From: Amoebidium appalachense
Lineage: Eukaryota; Ichthyosporea
Assembly (NCBI GenBank): GCA_963693365.1
Contig: CAVNZM010000004.1
Coordinates: forward strand, 6,138,001 to 6,202,000
DNA: 64,000 nt
Direction: 5' to 3'
Shown here: positions 24,670 through 38,847 of the stretch, one piece after another
Position numbering within the stretch: position 1 is the stretch's first letter
Layout: each line of letters begins with the position of its first letter
Notes under the pieces: generated by a model
Database searches by the model: none
The model's input: only the letters and a program-made list of their open reading frames with translations
Told to the model about the DNA's origin: nothing
Translations under genes and position numbers: made by a program

Positions 24670-24831
24670 CCCCTGGCAGGCTATTGTCGCGGTTTATGAT
24701 TAGCGCCGACACATTTTCCATTACTGATATAAGGGGGGGTTCCGTGCAGATTGTTTGTTGTGGACAGTAAACTCATGCCCGTGGGGGTGGTGAGTCTGGT
24801 GGACGTACTGCACGCGCTCTCCACCGAATGA
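14904..24831 (+). CDS. SNF4: Four-CBS-domain protein, AMPK gamma / SNF4-like
   Basis: Ten exons join in phase to a complete 313-residue protein: 14904-15005, 17137-17208, 18929-19055, 19783-19904, 20637-20711, 21713-21829, 22391-22462, 23026-23115, 24199-24281, 24750-24831 (stop TGA). All introns are GT-AG. The length matches yeast SNF4 and animal AMPK gamma cores (about 320). Four CBS repeats are visible: about 8-70 (APVWDEATKSFLGSM then DLMDI), 90-166 (YIRRVAVMD), 170-235 (NVSGIAVVDDEGHLIGSL then SIRDLK) and 245-313 (GVHRLFVVD then SLVDVL). In AMPK gamma an Asp in this C-terminal position of each repeat contacts the adenine-nucleotide ribose. It is retained in repeats 1, 3 and 4 and replaced by Gln in repeat 2, where the animal protein has Arg. 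By family knowledge the protein is the nucleotide-sensing subunit of the SnRK1/AMPK trimer. A related plant-type CBS protein is the main alternative. Confidence 0.85.
15006..17136. repeat. Intron 1 of the AMPK-gamma-like gene: long polypyrimidine tracts
   Basis: Almost pure C/T sequence fills 15270-15830 and 16140-16630, including a (CT)n run at about 15428-15502. These are followed by CA-rich sequence at 16660-16880. Frames here translate as Ser-Leu or Glu-Arg repeats and are not genes. The intron ends at the acceptor TTTTTTCCCATGCAG before 17137. Confidence 0.85.
17394..17510 (+). repeat. Dispersed repeat, body type A (5'-truncated copy)
   Basis: This copy starts near GCTGATGTTGCATACTTGAA, continues through CTTTGCATGTGTCCTGCACC and ends TTCCGCATTCAAAC followed by a C-run. 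The same body occurs at least seven more times in the window, always inside introns and with the C-run on the same side. The upstream tRNA-like leader is absent here. Confidence 0.85.
17545..17680 (+). repeat. Dispersed repeat, diverged body (type C)
   Basis: This unit begins ATTGGCTCTGCTTGCAATGC and ends in a C-run near 17680. It keeps the outline of the type A and B bodies (a GGCTCTG start, a GCAT block, a terminal C-run) but is strongly diverged. Similar diverged units lie near 23262-23388 and 23866-23970. Confidence 0.55.
17705..17990 (+). repeat. Full-length dispersed repeat, type A, with tRNA-like A and B boxes
   Basis: A leader (from about CATAAGCAACCCTGCTCGTC) contains the near-palindrome around TTGATCAA. 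It also has an A-box-like TGTCTGAGTTGG (17769-17780) and a B-box-like GGTCGAAAC (17806-17814), spaced as in a tRNA gene. It is followed by the type A body from GGATGGGCTCTGC and ends CATTCAAAA plus a C-run. The arrangement suggests a tRNA-derived SINE with an internal RNA polymerase III promoter. That reading is inference from the boxes and the repeated architecture. Confidence 0.7.
18000..18130 (+). repeat. Dispersed repeat, diverged type A body
   Basis: This unit starts AATGGACTCTGTTTACGC, keeps GAATGTTTGCCTTTGCATGT, and ends GTTCCGCATTTCAATC followed by a C-run. A short deletion removes the segment before GAATGTTTG. It sits head-to-tail with the neighbouring copies in intron 2 of the AMPK-gamma-like gene. 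Confidence 0.75.
18181..18306 (+). repeat. Dispersed repeat, type A body
   Basis: The body runs from GAGGATGGGCTCTGCTTATG to CATTCAAACCCC. It lacks the CTGCACCATGCTTCTC block present in the copies at 17394, 17705, 23990, 52394 and 56468. The same deletion occurs in the copy at 18476, so these two share an ancestor. Confidence 0.85.
18476..18745 (+). repeat. Full-length dispersed repeat, type A, with tRNA-like A and B boxes
   Basis: The leader is nearly identical to that at 17705, with an A-box-like site at 18543-18554 and a B-box-like site at 18580-18588. The body carries the deletion also seen at 18181. It is directly followed by a type B body, giving a head-to-tail cluster of at least five units within intron 2. 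Confidence 0.8.
18744..18915 (+). repeat. Dispersed repeat, type B body, with C-run
   Basis: This unit begins GATGGGCTCTGCCTATTATG, ends TATTAACCCC and passes into a C-run that reaches to about 18910, 18 bases before exon 3 of the AMPK-gamma-like gene. The C-run forms most of the polypyrimidine tract of that splice acceptor. Confidence 0.7.
19408..19505 (+). repeat. Dispersed repeat, type B body (5'-truncated)
   Basis: This copy starts ACTCTTTATGTATGGTTTGC and ends GACGTATTAAAACCCCCC. It matches the type B bodies at 34020 (minus strand) and 54815, and lies in intron 3 of the AMPK-gamma-like gene. Confidence 0.75.
20100..20300. repeat. Poly-G tracts in intron 4
   Basis: G-runs lie at about 20099-20110, 20117-20143 and 20268-20293. 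A longer G-rich region with GT units continues to about 20580, shortly before exon 5 (20637). Confidence 0.85.
20765..21270. repeat. (CA)n microsatellites in intron 5
   Basis: Uninterrupted CA runs lie at about 20768-20813 and 21178-21251, with CG-containing CA stretches between. Intron 5 of the AMPK-gamma-like gene runs from 20712 to 21712. Confidence 0.9.
21830..22390. repeat. Intron 6: (GT)n starting at the 5' splice site and terminal (CA)n
   Basis: The donor GTAGGT runs straight into GTGTGT, followed by a long GT stretch at about 21948-22012 and a GTGTGC-type stretch to 22100. A (CA)n run at 22286-22350 lies close to the 3' end. The intron therefore starts with GT repeat and ends with CA repeat. 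Confidence 0.9.
23116..23200. repeat. (CA)n plus poly-C directly after a 5' splice site
   Basis: The donor GTACGA of exon 8 of the AMPK-gamma-like gene is followed at once by (CA)22 (to about 23163) and a C-run (23175-23197). Confidence 0.9.
23990..24145 (+). repeat. Dispersed repeat, type A body
   Basis: This copy runs from CTGAGGATGGGCTCTGCTGA to CATTCAAAC and a C-run, in intron 8 of the AMPK-gamma-like gene, about 55 bases before exon 9. Two diverged units of the same layout (near 23262-23388 and 23866-23970) precede it in the same intron. Confidence 0.85.
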
Positions 24832-25157
24832 GCATCTGACCGAACACACCCATATATCTTTTTTGCCTAGCTGGTGACTGGGCGGGTGCGTGTGGTTAGA
24901 ATGCCATATAATGTTTGTCACGGCGGGGTGTATATGTGTATGATGAGGTTTCACGGTTGGTGAGGTGGGATTTTTTGTTGGAAAGAAGGAAAGGGTGGTA
25001 GAAAATAACAACACTTGTGTTGTCGAGGTTTGATGTAGGTGGAGAGGGAAGGCGAAGGGGATGGGGGAGGTGGTGGTAAGCTTTTTTTGTGTGTTTGGAG
25101 GCTGGGAAGTTCTGCGATAGACATACAATTTTTTTTTTCTTTTTCTTTTTTCTTTTT

Positions 25158-25232
<75 letters not shown>

Positions 25233-26374
25233 TGGGGGGGGGGATGGGGGATGTGTACGTGCGATTTGATTTTTATAGTAGTCAGTGGGTGATAGGTTTA
25301 TATCCCACGAGGATATACTCTGTGTGGCCTGCCTTGAAATGAATATATAGTCACGTATCATGCACACACAAGTATATGCACACGCACATGCATATGTACA
25401 CGCAAGCAAACACACACGCAAACACACACACACACACATAGAGAGAGAGAGACAATCACATAGACACCGTTTCCCCTGTTTCACTGCCTAAATTGGTTGC
25501 AAGCTTGTGTGCTCAGGGCGTTTCTCCCTGTGTGTCTGCCCATGATAGCTCTTAGGCCTTGGTGCCTCTTCTAATTGCAAAAGAGCAATAAATGATATCT
25601 TGCCTATTTAACCCGATGTCTGGCTGAACATGCACAACCGTCGAAAGTTTTGTGTTGCCGGATGATATACGAGGGTACAAGGACTGAAATACTATGCATG
25701 ACCATCCCCCCCCCCCCCCCCCCACCCACCCACCCCCCCCCCCAAAAAAAAAAAAAAAAAAAAAAAAAACACGTATGATACACACACACAGAGAGAGAGA
25801 GGGAGAGAGACACCTGCTTGCACACACACACGAATCCACACAGACCGTCGCTGGTGGCACCGCCACCCCCACTGGCACCCATCCCACCTAAATTCTAAAA
25901 TAAAACAAAAAGAAACATGTGTTAAGCACACAATCAAAACACCAATATAAATTCAAATTGTCAAGTTTATTTTCTCACGGCCACAAACATTTAGGTATAC
26001 CGCCCCCACACTAAATATTCAAAACATGTAAGTACACCTTTCGATACAAAATCGGTTCCAAAAAGAACTTTCCAAGGTTCCCATCTCCAGTAAAACTTTT
26101 GTGTGCAGCGCAATCACGCTACCAATGTTGCATTTTCGTCTATTCAAAAATTATCTCTCGAGACTTGCAACCACCACCAATGCATCACTATCCAAATAAT
26201 GTTGCGTTTTGAACTATCCAAAAACTATCTATCCAGACACAACCACCACCATTGCAATCCCCCAGTATCCAATAGTATTACATTTCAGGCTATCCCGAAA
26301 CTATCTATCATCGATGTGGCTACCACCGATGTCCCGCTATCCAAATAATGCAATTTGGTCTATCCAAAAACTAT
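24832..26374. other. Convergent intergenic spacer
   Basis: This lies between the 3' ends of the plus-strand AMPK-gamma-like gene and the minus-strand GIDE-domain gene. It contains a T-run passing into about 64 G (25130-25231), a C-run passing into A (about 25706-25769), CA and GA repeats near 25370-25450, and the minisatellite described separately. No gene was recognised. Confidence 0.7.
25130..25245. repeat. T-run joined to ~64-base G-run
   Basis: A T-rich tract (25130-25167, with a few C) passes without a spacer into about 64 uninterrupted G. It is one of the longest homopolymers in the window and a potential G-quadruplex former. Its true length is likely to be badly determined by sequencing. 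Confidence 0.95.
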
Positions 26375-30997
<4,623 letters not shown>

Positions 30998-31341
30998 CTC
31001 TGTGTGTTAGAACAAAAATATACCAAATTTGGCAACTAGAGTTTTGGCACGTACGTGCTATCGCCCGAACGCAACGCTACCCGTTAGGCTCAATGAGTGC
31101 TATGTACTAAGTTACACAAGTACGCGTGGACGTGTGGCCAAACCCACGTGTTTACAAGTTGTGCACGGCCGAACTTGGGCGTGTTCAAAATATGCGGCCA
31201 AGACCTCGGCTGGTGGTGAGCCACATGAGCCGCAAGCCAATGGCATTGCTACAAAAGCTATCGTTTTTGGTTATTCGGCCACCAAGCTGTCAGAAACCTC
31301 GGGAGTCGTTCGATTCGTTCAAATTGCGTCGACGTAGAGCA

Positions 31342-31372
<31 letters not shown>

Positions 31373-31601
31373 AGCCACACACACACAATCGCAACACCAC
31401 CCACCCACCCTGCCCCTATGGTAGGCAGGATTCAAGCAGGCCTGGGCGAGAATATTGATTTGTGTGTGCCGCAATGCGCGTACGTGTGTGTGTGTGTTCG
31501 GTGTGTGTGTGTGTGTGTGTGTGTGTGGAAAGTTGGTTGCAGTTGGAGGAACCGATATTAGAGGTTTTTGCTGGACTCGGTTTGGGTTGTGTGCGTGTAC
31601 T

Positions 31602-31638
<37 letters not shown>

Positions 31639-32286
31639 AGGAAGAGAGAGAAAGAAAAGGGGGGGGGGGGGGGGGGGGGGGGTGTGCGATCTGAAACATC
31701 AGAGCAAAAAGCATTATGATAACTAATATATATATTTGTTTGTGGGGAAAAGAGATCTGAAGTGATGAAAGGACTCCAAAGAAAGTAAAAACTACTTCCA
31801 AACATTCATAGGCACAGAGTTATGCAGTGTAAATGTGTACGCCTATGCCGAGAACATATATATGTACTGTAATACTAATTATTTACATGCCAACTGTCCA
31901 TATATGTACACTACATTTCTATATCTGCAATCACATTCACCCAATCCGGTATCTCGGCAAAATTAAAAAACATCATGCTCAAGACCGAAAGCTTTCCAAA
32001 CAAAAATATAATCATTATGTCGACTACACCTACTAGGCTTAGCCTACATATCAACACATGCACGCTAATGATATCAAACCGGGTCTGCCAAAAAAGGTAT
32101 ATGTGAGTCGGGTGATCCATCATAAGCCTCCGGTAACCATAAACCCTCGAGGCCTCGATCAAAGGATGGATGAAAAAAATAAAAATAAAAAACTCGAAAA
32201 ACATTAAAAGAAAGGAAAAGAAAATGCCTGGAAATTTTTCAACACCATATGAGATGCACTACAGGCTGAATGATATCGATTAGGGC
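30998..32286. other. Intergenic spacer between the GIDE-domain gene and the dehydrogenase gene
   Basis: Both flanking genes are on the minus strand, so the promoter of the GIDE-domain gene should lie near 30998-31350. That part is of normal complexity and contains several AAACCACGTG-like and CGGCCA-like short motifs but no clear TATA box. A C-run lies at 31342-31372 and G-runs at 31605-31637 and 31660-31682. AT-rich sequence follows to 32286 and could hold the dehydrogenase 3' UTR. No gene was recognised. Confidence 0.55.
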
Positions 32287-32581
32287 CTATTTTGGCTGGG
32301 GGAACTTGGCGAAAAACGGCTCCTTGAACGGAGTCATGCAGAGAGCCTCTCCAGCAACATTTTCATCAGCAAGCAGCTTAAGAAATCCCTGTGTGTGTGT
32401 GTGTATGAGTGTTTTTTTTTTTTTTTTTTGTTGGGGGGGGGGGGGGGGGGGGGGGGAGGAGGGGGGGGGGGGGGGGCAAAGGGGAGGAGGTGGGTGGTTA
32501 GGTAGGTGGGCTTGGCTTCCAATTTGGGTGGTGAAACACATAGGCTCATAAAGTTGCCAAGAATGCCCCCCCCCCCCCCCC

Positions 32582-32631
<50 letters not shown>

Positions 32632-33700
32632 GATCCTAACATAACCTTGCCACTTCTGATCTTTATCCCCCCCCTCCCCCCCCCCCCCCCCCCCTCCCCT
32701 GCCGGCCCACTTCTGAGCTTTATTGCCCCCCCCCCCCCCCCCCCCCTTCCCCTCCCTCCCTCCCCCCCCTCCCTCCCCCCTCCCCTTCCCCCCCCCCCCC
32801 CCCCCTCCCTTCCTCCCCCCCTCCCCCCCTACCCCCCCCACAAACACACACAAACCCACAAACACCACCACCATCACACACACGCACTCACACGCACGCG
32901 CGCACACACACACACACATACACACACACCGACACCCCCCCCACCTCCGCCGGCCCAAAACACACACACCCATACATACACAAACACACCGCCCCCCTCC
33001 CCTCCCCCCTCCCTTCCGCCTTCCGCCCTCCTCCCTTCTCCCCCCTCCCCCCTCCCCCCCCCCCCACACACACACCTGAGCAATGTCATCCACCTTGAGC
33101 AGGGGCACATCCCCAATGTGTCTGGCCAGCTCTTTGCTTATCCTCGTGCCGCTATGTACCAGTTCCGTGTCGGTGAAATACGGGCAGACGCAGTTGACTG
33201 CCAAACCCCATACAAATCAGTTCATAAACCCCATTTGCACCGCAGTTCATATACTTCAACTCCACACGAACATACAGGCAATCCCTCCACCGTTACCTAT
33301 ATTCATTAGAATCATTTCTCTCCCCCCCCCCCCTACCCCCTCAGCCCTGCCGTCCCCACTCACCCCATCAGACACGCGCATACACACCCACCCTCTCCAA
33401 CCTGTCGTCACATAGTGACCTTACACACCAATAACCACCTTTTTTCTTCCACATCACCTGCATTGCACCTGACACCACCCAGCATGACCTCCCCCCCCCC
33501 CCGCCCCCCTCCCCCGGGGGGGGGGGGGGGGGGGGGGGGGGGCAGGGCCGCCCACCCGCCCACCCATCCGCCCGCATGTCGAGTGTCCCTACCATCCCCA
33601 CAACCACAAACTTGGAAACATGACACATTTTTTTTCAAACAAACCACATAAACATGCACGTACGCACACATGGACACGCCCGCACACACGCGCGCGCGCG

Positions 33701-33787
<87 letters not shown>

Positions 33788-33927
33788 CTGATGCCCTCCG
33801 TGTCTTTGAGGGGTGCCATTGCCCTCGTAAATGCCACAACAGCACTCTGCCCCACAAACCCTAAAGTCAGTTTCTCATATAACCTGTCACACCTTGGTGT
33901 GCCACTCGTAGAAAAGGTGGTGTGGAG

Positions 33928-33967
<40 letters not shown>

Positions 33968-34233
33968 TGTTCGGGAGGGGGGAGATGGGGGTGGGGGGGG
34001 GGGGGGGGGGGGGGGGGGGCTTGAATGCGTCATAAAGTATGAAGTACACAAGATCAACGGATAACACGATGCAGAATGCAAACCATACATAAAGAGTATG
34101 CATATTAAGCAGAGCCCATCATCGGGGGGGCCCACGTCATCCATAGTACCCGAGTTTCGACCCATTCACCTCGTCAACGAATCCCAACTCAGATACTGTT
34201 TCACTTGAACATGGGTGGGTCACCCGTCTTGAT

Positions 34234-34273
<40 letters not shown>

Positions 34274-34567
34274 CTGTTGTCACGTTATGAGGGTGGGGTA
34301 GGGGTTGCGAGACGTGGGGGGGGGGAGGGAGGGGAGGGGGGGGAAGTAAACATCCGAGGGCATGAGGCAAACTTGGTCACACAACTTTACAAAAACAATA
34401 ACAGCACTCAGAGGCACCAAAAAGGAAGTCCAGGCAAGCATCAGTTGAGCAGAAAAGGGTTCTTGTCCCACAGGGGGTTCCTTGGGGGAGGGGGGGGGGG
34501 GGGGGGGGGAGGGGGGAGGGGAAGGATATTTTTTTCTCTCTCTCTTTTTTTTATTTTTTTTTTATTT

Positions 34568-34598
<31 letters not shown>

Positions 34599-34754
34599 GG
34601 GGGATGTGTTTTCCTGGGGGGGAGGGGGGAGGGGGGAGGGGGGGGGGAAGGGGCAATAGCCAAACAGAATGACACTGGACATAAGTGATCGTATGACAGC
34701 GTGAAACACAGGCACCATCTTCTTAAATCTCCATTGCTATCCGGTCATTCTCTC

Positions 34755-34792
<38 letters not shown>

Positions 34793-36400
34793 ATCTTTGC
34801 CACACACACACCGTACCCTCCCCCTCCCCCCCCCCCCCCCTCCTCCCCCTCCCCCCTCCCCCCCCCGAAAAATAATAATGATAACAACAATAAAAGTAGC
34901 ATATGCCCATATCTCCACACACCCACACACCCGCCCAACCCGACACCAACACCACCCACTCACCCACCCACCCACCCACCCACACAAACACAAAAACACC
35001 ACTATCACCAAAGGATCACCAATATGCGATATTTTTACCTTTGTGGCCGAGTAGACGGGGGCATAGGGGACGGGATAGATGCCGGCCATAGAGGCGGTGT
35101 TGATGATCGACCCCCCTCGCCTGTTGGACATTCATTCGATCAGATATTCATCTGTAAAAAAAAAAAAGGTGGGGAGGGGGAGGGGGGGGAAAGGAGGATG
35201 TTGCGGGGGGGGGGGAAAAAAGGGGGGGGGGGGGGGGGGGGGGGACCATGCTTGTATTGCTTCCATACATTCCACACACACACACCAAAATCCTCACACA
35301 CCCAAAAGTTCCAGACCATATCTACATGCTCTGAAATGTTTAAAAGGTACCATGGTCTTACATTCAACTAGTTAACAGTCTATCTTGTGTCCATCCCACA
35401 CGAACAGGTTCAAAAACATTTGAATGAATATCATCTCCCAAAAAAAAACAAAAAACAAAACACAGATACCTAACCAGGCTCAAGCAATCATCTCGTTTAC
35501 GCATCCGACATTACGCACAACCACCCATATTTCTTGCTCGTGTCCCAAGTTACCCCAACAACCACACACACGGTGCCCCAACTATCCCCCAAATACCCCA
35601 TATCTATCCCATCTTACCCCATACAACCACACACCCATTGTCCAAACTATCTCCAGTCTATCCCACACCTATCCCAACATACCCCCAAAAACCACACACC
35701 CCTTGTCCCGACTATCCCAGAATATATCCCACGTACCCCTTCATGAGCTCCACGGCCTGGTATGTGCCCTCTATGACACTGGTCAGGTTCAGGTCCACAC
35801 ACTTGCGCCAGTCCGGCTTGTCCAGTGACCCGGCATTGTTGCACACAATGTCCAACTTGCCTAGTTTGCGCTCTGCATTCTCCATAGCATCTGTATATAA
35901 AAACATTAGATGAAAGAAGAAAAAAGAAAAAATGTATTGATGAACTTGTGTTGGTTTGGGCAGGGGACACCCGAGGGAAAGGCGGTGTGTGTTTGGGGGG
36001 GGGGGGGGGGGGGGGGGGGGGAAGGAGGGGGGTTGGTTATACTTAAGTGGAATACCCAGCCTGTTAAAATTGCCTTGTGTCCCCACCTCTCTACTCAATA
36101 GTCTGTCTTTCTCTCTCTTTCTCTCCCTCCCTCCCTCCCCCCTCCCTCCCCGTGCCCCCCCCCCCCCCCCCCTCCCTACACACACACATACCCATCCCCT
36201 TCCCTCTCCCTATCCTCCAGTCCTCTATGCCTCTCTCTGTCCATCCTCCCCCTCCACCCCCCCCCCCCCTCAACTCTCAGGCTTTGTCCGTCCCCCCCCC
36301 CCCCCCCACACACACACACACACACACCTCCCCCTAAGTTACCCGCCACCCCCCCCCCCTTCTCTCTGGCATTCCCTCGCAAGTTCTCTTAGAGGGAGAG

Positions 36401-36452
<52 letters not shown>

Positions 36453-37157
36453 GGGGGGGGGGGCTGAGAGTGGGTAGGTATGTGGGCAGGCCTGGGGAGG
36501 GGGGGGGAGGGGGAGGGGGGAGGGGGGGGGGGGGGGGGGCTCAGGCACGCACCAGCCACCTGTTCTCTATCTGTGGCATCGCAGGTCACAAAGGTCACCT
36601 TGTCTGTCCCGTGCTGCTTGGAGAGCTCCTCAAGTGCACGCATACCTGCGTCCTGGTTGATGTCTGCTAGGCACACCTGCCATCCATGGTCGGGGACACG
36701 TTAGGATGCATGAAAGTACACCCAAATCTCAAAAGCGGGAAGGGTGGGAGGTGGGAGAAGGGGGGGGGGGGGGGGGGGGGGGGGCAGGTGCTTATCCATG
36801 CATGCGTGGAGACACGTTAGAATGAACTGAAGTACACCAAAACCAATTGGGAGGGGGGGGGGGGGGGGGGGTTTAAATGTGTAGGGGGGTTGGAAGGGGA
36901 GGGGAGAGGGGGGAGATGTGCGTGTCTGTGTGTGTGTCAGTAAGATGCATGACCAGAAAAAGTTGCAGTCGTTGGGTATATGAGCACGGGGGGGGGGGGG
37001 GGGGGGGGGGGAGTTGGAGGGGGAGCTGGGGGGGGGAGGTGGGGATGGGACCGGCACGCCTGCGCACCTTTGCCTGTCGGGCGAGGAGGGCACGGGCCAC
37101 AGCAAGGCCTATGCCGTTAGCGCCTCCTGTTATCAAAGCCACCTTGTTGACAAGCAT
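32287..37157 (-). CDS. Short-chain dehydrogenase/reductase, 15-hydroxyprostaglandin dehydrogenase-like
   Basis: Seven exons join in phase to a complete protein of about 244 residues: 37157-37068, 36676-36553, 35890-35737, 35120-35039, 33846-33786, 33197-33076, 32388-32287 (stop TAG). The classical SDR fold is easy to read: cofactor motif TGGANGIG at 10-17, Asp35 after strand 2 (favouring NAD), NNAG at 89-92, Asn106, Ser133 (INTASMAG), and the catalytic pair Tyr146/Lys150 (VYSATK). The substrate-side segment [15 protein letters not shown] resembles the GVRLNAICPGFVNT region of human HPGD, with Tyr in place of the usual Gly after Pro176. By family the reaction is NAD-dependent oxidation of a secondary alcohol; the natural substrate cannot be told. 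The start at 37157 gives the normal short N-terminus before strand 1. Confidence 0.9.
33077..33785. repeat. Intron 5 of the dehydrogenase gene: starts with (GT)n in sense
   Basis: On the minus strand the donor after 33786 opens directly into GTGTGT (plus-strand CA, about 33701-33785), followed by a CGCG-containing segment. A G-run of about 29 lies at 33514-33542. No exon was seen. Confidence 0.85.
34020..34240 (-). repeat. Full-length dispersed repeat, type B, with tRNA-like A and B boxes
   Basis: Read on the minus strand, the leader starts GATCAAGACGGGTGACCCAC. It contains an A-box-like TATCTGAGTTGG (34195-34184) and a B-box-like GGTCGAAAC (34162-34154). The type B body follows from GATGGGCTCTGCTTAATATG to GACGCATTCAAG and a C-run. 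The copy lies in intron 4 of the minus-strand dehydrogenase gene, in the same orientation as the gene. Confidence 0.8.
34227..35038. repeat. Poly-G, T/G and poly-C tracts in intron 4
   Basis: A G-run of about 46 lies at 34228-34273, a T-run joined to about 30 G at 34547-34603, and C-runs at 34758-34792 and 34825-34840. CCCA units lie near 34960-34985. Confidence 0.85.
35121..36552. repeat. Introns 2 and 3 of the dehydrogenase gene
   Basis: G-runs at 35221-35244, 35996-36021 and 36436-36463 and a G/A-rich patch at 36498-36540 dominate. CCCCAACTATCCC-type imperfect repeats with CCACACACCC units lie at 35520-35740. Besides exon 35890-35737, no coding sequence was found. Confidence 0.7.
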
Positions 37158-37677
37158 GGTTGCGTTTGTGGAAAAAATATGAGAAGGCAAAAGGAGTGGT
37201 GAGTTGTGGTTTCGAACAACGGGATGTGGTAGGAGTAAGTGTAGGCGCGCGCTTGTTAAGGTATGTATACACCCTGCCCTTACAATAATTTACATACACA
37301 CACACGTAGGAACGTAGTGATGCTCCCTTTTGTTCTTGAATGTAGCTACTCGATTGCTCAATTTTAGCATGCAACAAGACTTTTGCCAGCTCTCACTGCC
37401 TTTGAAGTTTTGTTTGTTGACAGTCCGACGGAATAACGTCACGTTGGCCAATCAAAGGCGCCATCAAGAGACCAAAAAAAGCAAAGGCGCCAAACCCAGT
37501 GCTCATTTCCCCCTCTCCCCGTCCCGAGCCGTTTGCGCAAACCGTTGAAGCTTTCCCAAGAAAGGCGGCTTCGACATGGAGGGGCCTCTCTCTGTGTGAA
37601 ACAAGCGTGCTTGTACAAGTGATGTTACCCAAAAAACAAGAGCATGCTTACAAAAATAATTTTAATAACGTTGTAGA
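37158..37677. promoter_or_regulatory. Divergent spacer with a CCAAT box
   Basis: The spacer separates the start codons of the minus-strand dehydrogenase and the plus-strand THAP ORF by 520 bases. GGCCAATCAAAGG at about 37446-37458 contains a consensus CCAAT box, about 225 bases upstream of the THAP start. No TATA box is obvious. The spacer is free of long simple repeats, unlike most of the window. Confidence 0.5.
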
Positions 37678-38847
37678 ATGGCAGACCCGGCTGCGGAAGC
37701 GCTGAGGCACGCTGAATGGGAAGACAGCCAGCTTGATTCTGAAAGTGTTAGGGTACTTCTTAGTGATTTGGACCCATCTCTCTGTGAAGAACAAGTTACA
37801 CTATCACCATATACTGTTAGGAAGGCAAACACGTTTCTAGAGCAGGTTAATGTGCCGAAGAGTGTGAACGCTGAATTTCAACATGTTAGAGCGGACTCTG
37901 ATGATGAGGACTTGGATTCGGATTCTAGTGCTGAGTCAGACGTTGAGTCAGGTCACCACAATTTAGATGGGGGAGGAAACGAAAACACAACTACAAAACC
38001 AGCACGGATAAGCAACTCCCAAAAACCGGTTGGGAGGGTGTGCTGTGTTCCCAAATGCAAAGGGAACTACAACGAAGACAACCGCGTATCCATTTTCTCT
38101 TTTCCGAATCCTGACAGCAAACGAATTAAAAGCGACGAAGCAAAAAAGCAGTTACGTATACAGCTGGAAACATGGAAACGGGTGATTAAACGTGACTGGC
38201 CTGCTGCTTTCAATTTCAAAACGGCCGTTGTTTGTGAAAGGCATTTCCATGAAGCGTGCATCAAAGTTGGCCCGCGTAAAAAGACACTCCGTAGAGGAAC
38301 AACCCCGACAATATTTCCAGACCAACCACAGCTCCTCAACAGTGCTCACGCAAACATGGCGCGACGCCCCGAGCCGAAGGAGAGGAGGGAGGAACAGGCA
38401 GAGCGGAGACGTGCGTATGAGAAAGAGCAGGAAATACGTGCTCGGGTTACTATTGCTGGATTGGTTGAAAGGGCGGCGGAGTTTTGCAGTCTCTACCCAG
38501 AGTGGAACGCAAGACTAACACCAGACCGGTCCTCCTTCATTTTCTCGAAAAATGGCCTCGTGTTTGATTCCACACACCAGGGCTTTGTGCCCGTGGTTTT
38601 GGCAGCTATTTTTTTCACGGAATCAGAATCAACTGTCAGTGTGTCTGTTTGTGTTTATGAACATACGGTGTGTCCACGCGAGTTGGGTCCCCCTGAGGGC
38701 GATATGGATACTCCCGGCACTCAGTTTCCCCTTCCCTCTCCTGTCGTAACCACCACTCGGCGAGAGGGACCACATGCAAATCCCAAGTGGACCGAAGTAT
38801 TAGCGTATTTTTCACTCGCGGAAAGTATGCTCGAGCCAACCAGCTAA
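37678..38847 (+). CDS. THAP-domain protein, intronless, 389 residues
   Basis: The uninterrupted frame starts with ATG at 37678 and ends with TAA at 38845-38847. Residues 1-120 form an acidic Ser/Asp/Glu-rich region. A C2CH THAP zinc finger follows at about 120-215: Cys123 and Cys127, Trp166 in WKRVIKRDW, Cys186 and His189 (CERHF), and the closing TTPTIFP. A charged helix (KERREEQAERRRAYEKEQE, about 235-253) looks like a coiled coil. The remaining ~130 residues are unrecognised but have the same general order as the ORF at 44930. THAP domains bind DNA and occur in cellular regulators and in P-element-type transposases. The location between simple-repeat regions, the lack of introns and the resemblance to the transposon ORF suggest a transposon-derived gene. 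No transposase core follows it. The THAP normally lies at the very N-terminus, so the 120-residue extension is unusual. Confidence 0.75.
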   Translation: MADPAAEALRHAEWEDSQLDSESVRVLLSDLDPSLCEEQVTLSPYTVRKANTFLEQVNVPKSVNAEFQHVRADSDDEDLDSDSSAESDVESGHHNLDGGGNENTTTKPARISNSQKPVGRVCCVPKCKGNYNEDNRVSIFSFPNPDSKRIKSDEAKKQLRIQLETWKRVIKRDWPAAFNFKTAVVCERHFHEACIKVGPRKKTLRRGTTPTIFPDQPQLLNSAHANMARRPEPKERREEQAERRRAYEKEQEIRARVTIAGLVERAAEFCSLYPEWNARLTPDRSSFIFSKNGLVFDSTHQGFVPVVLAAIFFTESESTVSVSVCVYEHTVCPRELGPPEGDMDTPGTQFPLPSPVVTTTRREGPHANPKWTEVLAYFSLAESMLEPTS

